A DNA stretch of 64,000 nt from Lactobacillaceae bacterium (GCA_031271345.1 JAISVX010000001.1:186001-250000); one strand, 5' to 3'; counted from the stretch's first letter, positions 1 through 8,222 are shown. Made by a program: numbers and translations. Notes: generated from the sequence alone by a model not told the origin.

Positions 1-345
1 CAGGTCCTTTATAAACACCTCCATCTGCGCTTCATGGCAGATGTTGGGGTGATAGTAATAGCAGAGAACGAGCTGCCTGCCAGCGGTTGACACATGAAAA
101 TCCACATCGCCGCCTTCTTTTTCCACCATCTTAGCGACCTGGCTAAGAATGGAATGGAAAGAGCTTTTGGCGTTGTAAAAGGCTATTGAGCCTTCTTCTT
201 TTCCTGCATCGCGAATAACGCTCGGGAGCATTGTTAAATGCGCCGCATTGTAATCGCTGATGTTTTGCGCGGTTCTTACCACTTGGTTAATCTCGGGTAT
301 TTGACCACCAAACACCTTGAGAATCAATTCAGAATTTCCGTTCAT
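1..345 (-). CDS. Unknown protein, partial (N-terminal 115 residues)
   Basis: The reading frame starts at ATG 343-345 on the minus strand and runs off the left edge, so only the first 115 residues are visible. I do not recognise the family. There is no signal peptide or membrane segment; the visible part is a mix of helical and polar stretches, beginning MNGNSELILKVFGG. It lies 14 bases downstream of the stop of the gene at 360-1004, so the two are probably co-transcribed. The leader just before the ATG is A/T only (AAAACAAAAAATTT) and holds no Shine-Dalgarno sequence, as in several other unknown genes of this window. Confidence covers existence, not function. Confidence 0.6.
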   Translation of the reverse strand, partial: MNGNSELILKVFGGQIPEINQVVRTAQNISDYNAAHLTMLPSVIRDAGKEEGSIAFYNAKSSFHSILSQVAKMVEKEGGDVDFHVSTAGRQLVLCYYYHPNICHEAQMEVFIKDL

Positions 346-359
346 AAATTTTTTGTTTT

Positions 360-1004
360 TTAAATGTTTAACAATTCGTCGTATGCTTTTTCCGCATAAG
401 ATTTTATCGATTCTTCAAACTCTGGAACATAGTTAAAACAATGGGGGACGCCCAAAAGCTCCGCCAGCTCTTCAACCATTTCGGATCTGTCAAGCTCTCC
501 GACATTAATGTCTTCAAACGCCGCCCATTCATTGGAAAGCTTTGCCGGAGAAACATTGAGTTTACTGACCAGAATAACCTTACAGAGTTCGTAAATTTCT
601 TTTACAGCTTCTTTGTACGGAAGACTGGAAAGAAAAAAGGCTTTTCTCTCTGTAAGAAGCATGCCGGCAACAACAGCAAATTTCTTCATACGCTCTTCAG
701 AGGCAATGCGGTTATCCAGAAGATACAGCGATAACAGTGCTTTAGCCGCCGCAATCAACGCAGAGGGAAAATATTCGTCCCGATTACAGTTGTGGTAATC
801 CTGCTCGATAACCGAAAGCATCTGATCGTAGCTTGAAACGGCTTTTTCCGAGCAGCCGTTTTCAAGCAAATCTTTTAAATCAAGAAAATTCAGCTTTTCA
901 GTAATCACCGGGTCACTCACATTGTTTGCCAAAGCAAGCAATTCTTCTTTATCCGCTTTAACCCTTAAAAGGCTTTCAAAGATCTTTGGAATTTCAATAC
1001 TCAT
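360..1004 (-). CDS. Unknown 214-residue protein, paralogue of the neighbouring 1187-1825 gene
   Basis: This is a soluble, mostly helical acidic protein with no signal peptide or transmembrane segment. I do not recognise the family. Residues 97-109 carry D-N-x-[IL]-A-S-E-x-x-M-x-[KR]-F, found with identical spacing at residues 106-118 of the next gene. Both proteins are about 213 residues long and end in Asn-Ile, so they appear to be diverged paralogues. A promoter candidate lies at 1082-1110 and the gene at 1-345 follows 14 bases downstream. The leader before the ATG is U/A rich (TTTTAATGGTTT) with no Shine-Dalgarno sequence and closely resembles the leader of the 5615-6439 gene. Confidence 0.65.
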   Translation of the reverse strand: MSIEIPKIFESLLRVKADKEELLALANNVSDPVITEKLNFLDLKDLLENGCSEKAVSSYDQMLSVIEQDYHNCNRDEYFPSALIAAAKALLSLYLLDNRIASEERMKKFAVVAGMLLTERKAFFLSSLPYKEAVKEIYELCKVILVSKLNVSPAKLSNEWAAFEDINVGELDRSEMVEELAELLGVPHCFNYVPEFEESIKSYAEKAYDELLNI

Positions 1005-1081
1005 AAACCATTAAAATTTAAATTGTTAGAAAATCTATTTATTTTGGGGGAATAATATGCTCATAAGACTTAGTGTCGGGC

Positions 1082-1110
1082 ATTGTCCGATAAAAAGCCT
1101 CTTTTGTCAA
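1082..1110 (-). promoter_or_regulatory. Candidate sigma-70 promoter for the 360-1004 gene
   Basis: On the minus strand TTGACA (1105-1110) is followed after 17 bases by GACAAT (1082-1087), which matches four of six -10 positions. It lies just beyond the terminator of the preceding gene, so the 360-1004 gene has its own transcription start with a leader of roughly 70 bases. Confidence 0.5.
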
Positions 1111-1111
1111 G

Positions 1112-1155
1112 AACTTAAAAAAGAAAGAATCCTTATCTTTGGAAAGATAAGGATT
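1112..1155 (-). terminator. Rho-independent terminator after the 1187-1825 gene
   Basis: A 12-13 bp perfect stem (arms 1128-1140 and 1143-1155) is followed on the minus strand by a T-rich run read from 1127 down to about 1115. It separates the two paralogous genes transcriptionally. Confidence 0.75.
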
Positions 1156-1186
1156 CAATCTGCTGCTCAGTATGCCGAGAAAAACA

Positions 1187-1825
1187 TTAAATATTAAAAA
1201 TATCTCCGCATATACTGTCTACCACCGACGAAACAGTGTCGTCTTCATTAACGCTGAAGTCAAAAGGAAGGTTTAGAGTTTCGCATAAATAGTTTCGCAC
1301 ATAAATAAGGTCGATGGTGCTTACTAATTCGGCAAAAGTCTTGTCCTCGTTGTCTTCCGTTATAACAACGCGACCTTCGGCGAGCAGAGCTTCGTGTACA
1401 AGGTCCTCCACATAGTTGTAAAGGTCTTCTTCGGAAAGACAGAAAAAGTAGAAAGCCCTTATTGCCAATAAAAATCTTTCCATTTCTTTTTCCGATGCCA
1501 AAGTGTTATCAATAAAATAACACCCGAGGATCATCCTGATTAAGACGGCATAATCCACTGTAGATTTTGTTCCGACATCAGCTCTCGCAATTTGCAAAGC
1601 CTTCCTGAACTCCGCCGCTTTCTTGTCCCGGTCGCCAGATTCCATTAAAATGGTCTCAAACGAGCAGGCATTGTAAGCGGGTTTTTTCAAGTGTGCTGCA
1701 ATCACGCTCAACTCTTTTCTGCCAAAAGTCTTCCCACCGAGAAGATTTTGAATCTCAGGCATAAGTTTACGTTTCATACTGGTTTTTTTATTTAGTTTGT
1801 ATTTAGGGTTAGAATAACTGTTCAT
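1187..1825 (-). CDS. Unknown 212-residue protein, paralogue of the 360-1004 gene
   Basis: This is a predicted soluble helical protein of unknown function. It shares with the downstream gene the motif D-N-x-[IL]-A-S-E-x-x-M-x-[KR]-F (here residues 106-118), a similar length and a terminal Asn-Ile. Two starts are possible: the ATG at 1825, only about 10 bases from the predicted transcription start, and an internal ATG at 1777 that begins MKRKLMPEIQ. Neither has a Shine-Dalgarno sequence. The leader before the internal ATG contains AAACTAAATAAA, also seen before the 5615-6439 gene. The gene begins directly after mnmE on the same strand but has its own TTGACA box. Confidence 0.6.
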   Translation of the reverse strand: MNSYSNPKYKLNKKTSMKRKLMPEIQNLLGGKTFGRKELSVIAAHLKKPAYNACSFETILMESGDRDKKAAEFRKALQIARADVGTKSTVDYAVLIRMILGCYFIDNTLASEKEMERFLLAIRAFYFFCLSEEDLYNYVEDLVHEALLAEGRVVITEDNEDKTFAELVSTIDLIYVRNYLCETLNLPFDFSVNEDDTVSSVVDSICGDIFNI

Positions 1826-1842
1826 AATTTCAAAGATAGCTA

Positions 1843-1871
1843 ATTCTTAACCCTATTGACGTTTTTGTCAA
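1843..1871 (-). promoter_or_regulatory. Candidate promoter for the 1187-1825 gene
   Basis: On the minus strand TTGACA (1866-1871) abuts the mnmE stop codon and is followed after 17 bases by AAGAAT (1843-1848), four of six matches to the -10 consensus. It implies a leader of about 10 bases if translation starts at 1825, or about 60 bases if it starts at 1777. Confidence 0.45.
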
Positions 1872-3215
1872 CTATTTTCCAATACAAAAATCGCTAAATA
1901 TTTTATCTAAAACATCATCGACTTCTATTCTGCCAGTAATTTTTCCCAAAGCTCTGGCAGCCATTCTTATATCTTCCGCGGATAATTCTATTTGTTTATC
2001 CAGGCTGAATAAATTGAGATTTTCCAATACTTCCGTTAAATATTCTCTATATCTTGCCCTGGTGATTAAAAATCCTGAATTTGAATTGAACTTATCTTCA
2101 ATTATAGACGCGATTTTGCCTAACAGCGCGTCAATTCCAGAGTTGGTTTTTGCAGAAATTACCAGGCACCCCTGCTTTTCAAGCATGGCTGCCTGTTCCA
2201 TGCTTAAATTGTCGCTTTTATTCGCTATCATTATCGGATTGTGTTTGAACGATTTTTTTATTCCGTCAAAAACTTCTGGATTATCTTTTGAGGCATCGAA
2301 AAGACATAAAACCAAATCTGCATCATTAATTTTTCTTAAGGCGATTTCCATGCCTTTCTTTTCTATTTCTTCCATTGTTTCTCTTAAACCTGCGGTATCG
2401 GTAAAAACAATCGGATAGCCGTTGATGTCCAGATGAACATCTATTGCGTCTCTGGTGGTTCCCGCAATCTCCGAGACTATCGCGGCTTCTCTTTTTACCA
2501 GCGCATTCAACAAGCTTGATTTGCCGGCGTTGGGAGGACCGACTATCACAACCCTGAAACCCTCTCTCAATCTTTCACCTATGCTATCGCCGCTTATATG
2601 CTGTTTAATCTCCGAACCAAGTTTAAATACATTGTTCAAAAGCTTTGATGTAATGTCTTCAGGGATTTCTTCATCAGGAAAATCAACATAAGCTTCTATA
2701 TGGGCGAGAACTTTTATCAGTTCTTCTCTCCAGCCCTCATAAAGATTTTTTAAATTCCCGTCCATCTGACGGACCGCATATTTCTGCTGCTCTAAAGTTT
2801 CGGCATCAATTAAATCTGCAAGACCTTCAGCTTCGGTTAAATCCATTTTATTGTTATAAAACGCCCGTTTAGAAAATTCTCCAGGTTCAGCCATTCTAAA
2901 GTTTTCAATTGAGCTTAAGTTTTTTATCACGCTTGAAATCACGGCTTTTGAGCCATGAACCTGCAGCTCGACAACATCCTCGCCGGTAAAGGAAAGGGGA
3001 GCTTTAAAATATAAAAGAAGACATTTGTCTAATGTTTCGTATGTGATAATGTCTTTCAAGTCTAGGAAATATGCGTATCTTGGCTTAATATTATTAATAT
3101 TTAAGCCTGTCATTTTAATTACGGCGTCAAGCGAACTGCCGCCGGATATTCTTATTATGGCAACGCCAGATTTTCCATATACGGTTGATAATGCATAAAT
3201 TGTCTCTTTAGACAT
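1872..3215 (-). CDS. mnmE: tRNA uridine-5-carboxymethylaminomethyl modification GTPase MnmE
   Basis: MnmE works with MnmG (not in the window) to modify U34 in the wobble position of certain tRNAs, using GTP and a formyl-group donor bound by its N-terminal domain. The 447-residue length is normal. Visible landmarks are the N-terminal TrmE domain starting ETIYALST, a G domain with P-loop GPPNAGKSSL near residue 226, the switch motif GTTRD, DTAGL, NKSD, and the C-terminal Cys-Ile-Gly-Lys with the catalytic cysteine. An AAGGAG Shine-Dalgarno sequence precedes the ATG. In many alphaproteobacteria mnmE lies next to rho near the replication origin; here four genes separate them. Confidence 0.97.
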   Translation of the reverse strand: MSKETIYALSTVYGKSGVAIIRISGGSSLDAVIKMTGLNINNIKPRYAYFLDLKDIITYETLDKCLLLYFKAPLSFTGEDVVELQVHGSKAVISSVIKNLSSIENFRMAEPGEFSKRAFYNNKMDLTEAEGLADLIDAETLEQQKYAVRQMDGNLKNLYEGWREELIKVLAHIEAYVDFPDEEIPEDITSKLLNNVFKLGSEIKQHISGDSIGERLREGFRVVIVGPPNAGKSSLLNALVKREAAIVSEIAGTTRDAIDVHLDINGYPIVFTDTAGLRETMEEIEKKGMEIALRKINDADLVLCLFDASKDNPEVFDGIKKSFKHNPIMIANKSDNLSMEQAAMLEKQGCLVISAKTNSGIDALLGKIASIIEDKFNSNSGFLITRARYREYLTEVLENLNLFSLDKQIELSAEDIRMAARALGKITGRIEVDDVLDKIFSDFCIGK

Positions 3216-3288
3216 ATACTCTCCTTATTAATGAAAAATAAATTTTATGTTATTATAATTTTCTAAAGTCTATAAACAGGAAATCATA

Positions 3289-3858
3289 ATGGAATATTTA
3301 GCTTATACTATATACACGATTACATTAATTTTGCTAATAATTTTTAACGTATATATATACTACGCTATTTTTTCCAGCAAATTTGGCAAATATCCCCCTT
3401 ATGTGCCAACCAGCGTCAAAAGACGAAAAATCGTTTTAGCAAAAATCTCCGATTGTCTTAAAGATTCCAAAAAACCGTTAAATGTTATCGACGCTGGAAG
3501 CGGCACTGGAGATATGCTTATCCCTTTGGCAAAAAAATTTCACAGTCACAAATTCATCGGCATAGAATGGGGATATTGGGTATATTTGCTATCAAAGCTA
3601 AAATCTAAAAATTTGAACAATATAGAATTTATTCACAGCGATATATTTAAACAGAATTTTAACAACGCGGACATAATATATTGTTACATTGTTAAAGCTT
3701 TTGAAGAACCGTTGTCAAAAAAAATAATTAAGGAAGCAAAAAAATCATGCTTAATTATAACCAACGGTGCTTTATTTAAAAATATGGAATTGGTCGAAGA
3801 GATAAAAGTTTCGGATAGATGGCTTTCGGACAGCATTTATGTGCATAGAATAAAATAG
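3289..3858 (+). CDS. Membrane-anchored class I SAM-dependent methyltransferase
   Basis: The 189-residue protein has one hydrophobic segment (about residues 5-30), then a Rossmann-type methyltransferase core with motif I VIDAGSGTGDM near residue 65 and an acidic residue after the second strand (FIGIEWG). This supports S-adenosylmethionine binding; the substrate is unknown. The C-terminal part is short for the family, so substrate recognition may rely on the membrane or a partner. It is divergent from mnmE with a 73-base gap and has an AGGAAA Shine-Dalgarno sequence. The next gene, a HAD phosphatase on the same strand, starts 114 bases later with no clear terminator between them. Confidence 0.7.
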   Translation: MEYLAYTIYTITLILLIIFNVYIYYAIFSSKFGKYPPYVPTSVKRRKIVLAKISDCLKDSKKPLNVIDAGSGTGDMLIPLAKKFHSHKFIGIEWGYWVYLLSKLKSKNLNNIEFIHSDIFKQNFNNADIIYCYIVKAFEEPLSKKIIKEAKKSCLIITNGALFKNMELVEEIKVSDRWLSDSIYVHRIK

Positions 3859-3972
3859 GCGTTTTCCAGACTCTACAGAATCTTTTTGCTATTTCTGGAG
3901 GGTTGTATCAAGGATACCGGCGTTTTTCTCTGTACGGGCTTTATACGGGGTTGATTTTTTAAAGGAAAAGAC

Positions 3973-4635
3973 ATGAAAAAATTAATAATTTGGGATTTTG
4001 ACGGAGTTATCGCCGATACTGAAAAATTATGGGTCAGCGTTTGGCGCGAATATATGAATAAAAAATTTAATCTTGGCTGGGATGAAAAAAAAGCGCATGA
4101 GGTTTTTGCCGGCGTAAGCGTAAAAACAAAATTGGAAAGACTTTCAAAATTAGGATTATTTCCTTCCGAAGAAGATTTGGAAAATATACTATCCGGCGAA
4201 ATTGTCAAAATGAACAAAGAGATGATTATCACAAAAGATATTGTCGACATATTTAAGAATGCCAAAGTTAAACAGTGCATTGCAACAGGCGGCATATTGA
4301 GTAAAACAATGAAAAAAATCAAAATTCTCGGGCTTGAAGAATATTTTAATGAAAGCAATGTGTTTTGCGCCGATATGGTTGAGCATGGCAAGCCAGAGCC
4401 TGATTTGTTTCTTTTTGCCGCGCAAAAAATGGGATTTGAGCCAAAAGACTGCGTCATAATCGAAGATTCTTATGCCGGGATTACTGCAGCACAAAGAGCC
4501 GGTATTGATGTTATAGGGTTTGCAGAACATCAAAACCTTGATAAAGAAAGGTTCGTTAAAGATATAAAAGAGATGGGTGTTAGAAATATTGCACTAAACA
4601 TGCAGGAAGTAAAAACTATCTTGCTTAATATGTAA
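3973..4635 (+). CDS. HAD-superfamily phosphatase, beta-phosphoglucomutase-like
   Basis: This is a predicted cytosolic phosphatase or phosphomutase of 220 residues that uses an aspartyl-phosphate intermediate. Motif I is WDFDGVIADTE at residues 5-15, with nucleophile and acid-base aspartates at positions 7 and 9. Motif II threonine lies in CIATGG, the conserved lysine in HGKPEPD, and the motif IV acidic pair in VIIEDSYAG. The cap between motifs I and II is helical, as in subfamily IA enzymes that act on small sugar phosphates or nucleotides. The exact substrate cannot be read from sequence. AAAGGA precedes the start, and the secreted-protein gene follows 19 bases downstream. Confidence 0.85.
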   Translation: MKKLIIWDFDGVIADTEKLWVSVWREYMNKKFNLGWDEKKAHEVFAGVSVKTKLERLSKLGLFPSEEDLENILSGEIVKMNKEMIITKDIVDIFKNAKVKQCIATGGILSKTMKKIKILGLEEYFNESNVFCADMVEHGKPEPDLFLFAAQKMGFEPKDCVIIEDSYAGITAAQRAGIDVIGFAEHQNLDKERFVKDIKEMGVRNIALNMQEVKTILLNM

Positions 4636-4654
4636 AAATTTTCGGAGAAAAAAT

Positions 4655-5401
4655 ATGAAAAAGATAATTCTGTTAATGCTAAGCATAATACTATTCTCAT
4701 ATCAAGCTAAAGCTCAAGAAGCCGAATCTTATATGGATATTGACGAGGATTATTTTGCAAATCTTTCAGAGGAAGATTTATTAAAAATGGAAGAAGAATA
4801 TTTCAAATCTGTCGAAATAGAAGAAAAAGAATTTCAAAAAGCGATGCAGAAAAATAATGAAGATATACAAAAGTCTATGGAAAAGCTGAAAGCAGAATTA
4901 GATAATATAAAAATGCCTGATATAAGTGGGTTTATCAATACATTTCCTCCTGAAATGCAGTCTTTCTACAAAGATATGATTGCAGATGATTTTATTAAAA
5001 ATATTGCAACCTGTATTCCTTCAGAGTTCTCTTATTATAACCCTATTCATAAACAAAACATGAAAAGGATAATAAAAGGTATTAGGGATGATAAATGCGA
5101 GTATGAGGAAACATTTTATGGCGGCTCTACACTAAATTGCAAATATCCTAAAGACAAACTTACGGCTTTATCCAAAGAATATAAGAGTGATAAAGAAAAA
5201 CTACTTAAGCATTTGATGATGCCTCCTTCAGTGGACGGGCTTATTTTTAAATTTGTAAATGATGCAAATGTGTGCCGCTTAACATCAAGCGATGGAAGAG
5301 ATATAACTACATTAGAAGATGCTACAGAAGAAGATATTGATAATCTTTTTGATAGTATTTTGAATCCTATGGAAGAATATAAAAACAACATGAGTTTCTA
5401 G
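4655..5401 (+). CDS. Secreted or periplasmic protein of unknown function
   Basis: The 248-residue product has a clear N-terminal signal peptide (MKKIILLMLSIILFSYQ, then a probable cleavage after Ala-Lys-Ala). Residues 30-90 are very rich in Glu and Lys and probably helical or coiled coil. The second half holds a few cysteines (for example in ATCIPSEF, DDKCEYEE, TLNCKY and ANVCRL), an even number that could form disulfides in the periplasm. No family was recognised. It follows the HAD gene by 19 bases with a GGAG Shine-Dalgarno sequence and is closed by a strong hairpin terminator at 5480-5519. Confidence 0.7.
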   Translation: MKKIILLMLSIILFSYQAKAQEAESYMDIDEDYFANLSEEDLLKMEEEYFKSVEIEEKEFQKAMQKNNEDIQKSMEKLKAELDNIKMPDISGFINTFPPEMQSFYKDMIADDFIKNIATCIPSEFSYYNPIHKQNMKRIIKGIRDDKCEYEETFYGGSTLNCKYPKDKLTALSKEYKSDKEKLLKHLMMPPSVDGLIFKFVNDANVCRLTSSDGRDITTLEDATEEDIDNLFDSILNPMEEYKNNMSF

Positions 5402-5479
5402 AGAAATAAATGCAATATATCCTGCTTTACCGTTAATGATTTCATCGGGATACATTTTTCTCTAACAATCAAAAACCAA

Positions 5480-5519
5480 AAAATAGGACAATTTTTGTTG
5501 TCCTATTTTCATTTTTATT
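5480..5519 (+). terminator. Rho-independent terminator after the 4655-5401 gene
   Basis: A perfect 12 bp stem (5480-5491 with 5498-5509, TTGTCCTATTTT) is followed by a T-rich run to 5517. It lies directly upstream of the promoter for the 5615-6439 gene. Confidence 0.85.
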
Positions 5520-5529
5520 AATATAAAAC

Positions 5530-5557
5530 TTGACTTTTGTCTATTTTTGTATATAAT
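5530..5557 (+). promoter_or_regulatory. Strong candidate sigma-70 promoter for the 5615-6439 gene
   Basis: TTGACT (5530-5535) and a perfect TATAAT (5552-5557) are separated by 16 bases. The predicted start near 5564 gives a leader of about 50 bases that has no Shine-Dalgarno sequence. Confidence 0.75.
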
Positions 5558-5614
5558 TCTAGAACACACAGTATAATTTGCATGTATTCTAAACTAAATA
5601 AATTTTAATCGATT

Positions 5615-6439
5615 ATGGAAAAAGAAAAAAAGTCCAAAGAAGGTTTCCCTCAGTATGGAGGTGTAGGTATTTTTGCGTTTGTGCTTCTGGTTATCGGTAT
5701 TTTTACCTTTAGCTTATGGCACTTTCTCGCGGCTCTTGTCCTCGGCGGCGTATTTTTCGGCATTATTTATTATGTCGAAGAAGAGAGCTATGAAGGCGTT
5801 AATGTCTTGAATAACAATCCGATAAGGATATTGCTGAGCTGTATGTTATTCCTCGTTTTATGGGTAATCTTTCAAGCTCTCGGCGGCTTTTTCTGGTGTT
5901 TCCTCATCGGCGCCTGTATATGCGTATTCTTTCATATATGCAGACTGCCGCTTTGTATCGCTCTTTTTGATTTCAACCACAATGAGGATAAAGATTTCAA
6001 AAAGTGGAAAGTCTTTAACGAGGCGATAAAAGATGAGGACTCTTTCGACTTGTTTTTGGGCTACAATCTTTTGTACATCGGGATATGCATTCTGTTCTTT
6101 ATCATAGGATTGATAGCAAGTCCAGGCAAGCCTAAAGATGAAAGCCGGGTGAAAAGCAAAACCGAAACGGTATCCAGTTCGTCGTCAAGCGAGAATCGGA
6201 ACCGCTCCAGAGAAGAAAGCGAAGAAGCCAAGGTCTTTAGGGCAACGACACTCAAAGTTGTCAATCAGGTGGAAGACAATAACACCGTTTACTACATCGT
6301 CGTTCGTAAAGACACCCTGCGCTGTTCGCCCGGAACAGGAGCAATCTGGCTCAAACCTGAAGGAGGAGACGACATTAAGTATTCCTTCGAAGAAAGAAAA
6401 GGTCGACGGCAGGTTACTTACTTGGAAATCGTTCAGTAA
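5615..6439 (+). CDS. Polytopic membrane protein of unknown function
   Basis: The 274-residue protein has about five hydrophobic segments (roughly residues 17-35, 37-53, 70-89, 91-112 and 150-168). A serine-rich linker (five or more consecutive Ser near residue 190) follows, then a soluble C-terminal domain of about 75 residues that is probably beta rich. I do not recognise the family. It has its own promoter (5530-5557) and a bidirectional terminator (6465-6490), so it is a single-gene unit. The leader reads AATTTTAATCGATT before ATG, with no Shine-Dalgarno sequence, nearly identical to the leader of the 360-1004 gene. By eye it is richer in C-ending codons than its neighbours. Confidence 0.65.
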   Translation: MEKEKKSKEGFPQYGGVGIFAFVLLVIGIFTFSLWHFLAALVLGGVFFGIIYYVEEESYEGVNVLNNNPIRILLSCMLFLVLWVIFQALGGFFWCFLIGACICVFFHICRLPLCIALFDFNHNEDKDFKKWKVFNEAIKDEDSFDLFLGYNLLYIGICILFFIIGLIASPGKPKDESRVKSKTETVSSSSSSENRNRSREESEEAKVFRATTLKVVNQVEDNNTVYYIVVRKDTLRCSPGTGAIWLKPEGGDDIKYSFEERKGRRQVTYLEIVQ

Positions 6440-6454
6440 GAGTTTCATTAATCC

Positions 6455-6490
6455 ATTAAAAAAGAAGGGAGCCGCAAGGTTCCCTTTTTT
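6455..6490. terminator. Bidirectional terminator between the 5615-6439 gene and rho
   Basis: Stem AAGGGAGCC (6465-6473) pairs with GGTTCCCTT (6478-6486) including one G-T pair. A T-run follows on the plus strand and an A-run precedes it, so it can serve both the plus-strand membrane gene and the converging rho gene. Confidence 0.8.
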
Positions 6491-6493
6491 ATT

Positions 6494-7747
6494 TTAGCTG
6501 TTCATACTGCTGAAGAAATCATTATTATCTTTTGTATGAGACAATTTTTCCAATAAAAATTCCATACCGTCGGTAACACCCATCTGCATTAGAACGCGGC
6601 GCAGTACCCACATTTTTGATAAAGTGGCTTTGTCAACCAGCAGCTCTTCTTTACGAGTTCCCGAGCGGGTAACGTCAATCGTTGGGAAAATACGTTTATC
6701 GGTAAGCTTCCTATCAAGGATGATTTCAGAGTTGCCAGTGCCTTTAAATTCTTCAAAGATAACCTCATCCATTCTTGAGCCGGTATCGATAAGAGCTGTC
6801 GCAATAATAGTCAGCGAACCGCCTTCCTCAATATTTCTAGCAGCACCTAGAAGACGTTTCGGACGCTGCAAAGCGTTGGCGTCAACACCGCCGGTTAAAA
6901 CTTTTCCCGAAGACGGTACAACGGTATTATACGCTCTTCCAAGACGGGTTATTGAGTCTAAAAGAATTACGACGTCCTGCTTCATTTCAACAAGTCTTTT
7001 AGCTTTTTCAATAACCATTTCGGCTACTTGAACGTGGCGTGTTGCAGGTTCGTCAAAAGTTGAAGATATAACTTCTCCTTTAACGGAGCGAATCATGTCG
7101 GTAACTTCTTCCGGGCGCTCGTCAATAAGAAGCACCATTAAGTGAACCTCAGGATGTTTTACCGCAATTGCATGGGCTATGCTTTGAAGCATAACCGTTT
7201 TACCAGTTCTTGGCGGAGCGACTATCAGTCCGCGCTGACCTTTTCCCTGAGGCGCGATTAAATCTATTACTCTCGTAGTATAATCTTTTTCACCGTTAAT
7301 TATGTCAAAGTTTAATTTTCTCGTTGGATATAATGGAGTCAAGTTGTCAAAATTGATTCTAAGTCTGGATTTTTCCGGGTCGTCAAAATTTATTTTATTT
7401 ATTTTTGTCAAAGCAAAATAGCGTTCATTATCTTTTGGAGCTCTTATCTCGCCTTCTACAGTATCGCCGGTTCTTAGACCGAATTTTTTTACCTGCGAAG
7501 GAGATACGTAAATATCATCGGGACTTGCCAAATAGTTTGACTCGGCAGAACGTAAGAAACCAAAGCCGTCCTGCAAAACTTCTATTACGCCTTCTCCATA
7601 AATTATGTTGTCTTCTGAGGCAACTTTTTTTAGTATGGCAAAAACCAAATCCTGCACGCGCATGGAAGAAGCGTCTTCAATGCCTAAATTTTCTGCTTGT
7701 ATCAATAGTTCTTTAGGTGACTTTTCTTTAAGTTCTTTTAAATTCAT
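6494..7747 (-). CDS. rho: Transcription termination factor Rho
   Basis: Rho is the hexameric RNA helicase that ends transcription at rho-dependent sites. From the ATG at 7747 the product is 417 residues, the usual length, and begins [15 protein letters not shown] as expected. The frame is open for 30 more codons upstream, but AGGA lies eight bases before the 7747 start and the extra residues are not family-like. Landmarks are the N-terminal helical and OB-fold RNA-binding domain (GFGFLR), Walker [10 protein letters not shown], Walker [11 protein letters not shown] and the R-loop region around [10 protein letters not shown]. It is transcribed away from the proposed origin. Confidence 0.97.
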   Translation of the reverse strand: MNLKELKEKSPKELLIQAENLGIEDASSMRVQDLVFAILKKVASEDNIIYGEGVIEVLQDGFGFLRSAESNYLASPDDIYVSPSQVKKFGLRTGDTVEGEIRAPKDNERYFALTKINKINFDDPEKSRLRINFDNLTPLYPTRKLNFDIINGEKDYTTRVIDLIAPQGKGQRGLIVAPPRTGKTVMLQSIAHAIAVKHPEVHLMVLLIDERPEEVTDMIRSVKGEVISSTFDEPATRHVQVAEMVIEKAKRLVEMKQDVVILLDSITRLGRAYNTVVPSSGKVLTGGVDANALQRPKRLLGAARNIEEGGSLTIIATALIDTGSRMDEVIFEEFKGTGNSEIILDRKLTDKRIFPTIDVTRSGTRKEELLVDKATLSKMWVLRRVLMQMGVTDGMEFLLEKLSHTKDNNDFFSSMNS

Positions 7748-7930
7748 GTGATGTCCTGATAATGAAATTGAAAAATGCATTTGCCGGGAATAGGCAATTG
7801 ATGTTTTGTTTATATTATTTAAAATAAGAGATGTCAAAGAATAGTTTTGTTAACACCAAAAAGCCCCAAATAATACTTAAAAGAATGTAGTAGTAGGTAG
7901 TATATAAATGTTAGGATTGTTAATTAAATT

Positions 7931-7939
7931 TTATACACA
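7931..7939 (+). promoter_or_regulatory. DnaA box, exact consensus
   Basis: TTATACACA matches TTATNCACA exactly. A one-mismatch copy, TTATACATA, follows at 7943-7951, giving a closely spaced pair. Confidence 0.6.
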
Positions 7940-7993
7940 TTTTTATACATATATTTATGTTTGTTAGTAACACTGTTGAAAATGAAAATTTGC

Positions 7994-8008
7994 TTAACGG
8001 AATATTAA
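7994..8008. promoter_or_regulatory. CtrA-type half-site pair TTAA-N7-TTAA
   Basis: TTAA (7994-7997) and TTAA (8005-8008) are separated by exactly seven bases, the architecture bound by the alphaproteobacterial cell-cycle regulator CtrA, which represses initiation at the Caulobacter origin. The terminal C of the full consensus is missing here. Confidence 0.35.
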
Positions 8009-8054
8009 TATTTTTCATTATGTTAAAATATAAAAGCTATAATTTTGCTTATTG

Positions 8055-8070
8055 TTAATAAAATATTAAC
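8055..8070. promoter_or_regulatory. Full CtrA-type site TTAA-N7-TTAAC
   Basis: TTAA (8055-8058), seven bases, then TTAAC (8066-8070) matches the complete CtrA consensus. It overlaps a one-mismatch reverse-strand DnaA box at 8053-8061, an arrangement that could let the two regulators compete. Confidence 0.45.
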
Positions 8071-8176
8071 TAACATTTTTATTTAGGCTTGATAATATTT
8101 ATCAACTTGTTAGTAAGTTGGTATATATGATTTTCATAATGGGTATTAATTAGTATTATTTGAAAACAATAATAAG

Positions 8177-8185
8177 TTATGCACA
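8177..8185 (+). promoter_or_regulatory. DnaA box, exact consensus
   Basis: TTATGCACA matches TTATNCACA exactly, 37 bases before the coaE start. A reverse-oriented near match (TGTTAATAA) follows at 8191-8199. Confidence 0.6.
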
Positions 8186-8222
8186 CAAGCTGTTAATAAG
8201 ATAAAAAATTTTAGGAAAATCA

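Larger units (their letters stand above)
7748..8222. other. Candidate chromosomal replication origin (oriC), AT-rich 475-base gap
   Basis: This is the only gene-free stretch over 300 bases. It is strongly AT rich and lies between divergent rho and coaE, the neighbourhood that in many alphaproteobacteria holds oriC (mnmE-rho-hemE on one side, maf-aroE-coaE-dnaQ on the other). It holds two exact matches to the DnaA consensus TTATNCACA, several one-mismatch boxes, two TTAA-N7-TTAA sites of CtrA type, and two copies each of TTGTTAGTAA (7961-7970, 8107-8116) and TGTTAATAA (8053-8061, 8191-8199). Short TTAA sites can arise by chance in DNA this AT rich, so the assignment rests on synteny plus the exact DnaA boxes. 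Confidence 0.6.

Noticed and set aside
3859-3972. Possible terminator or small RNA between the methyltransferase and HAD genes
   Set aside because: Only short, weak inverted repeats are present and no T-tract or promoter boxes could be supported.
3873-4457. A long open frame on the opposite strand of the HAD phosphatase gene
   Set aside because: It is antisense to a gene with clear motifs, has no ribosome site, and its product is low-complexity; a shadow frame. The many other antisense frames were left out for the same reason.
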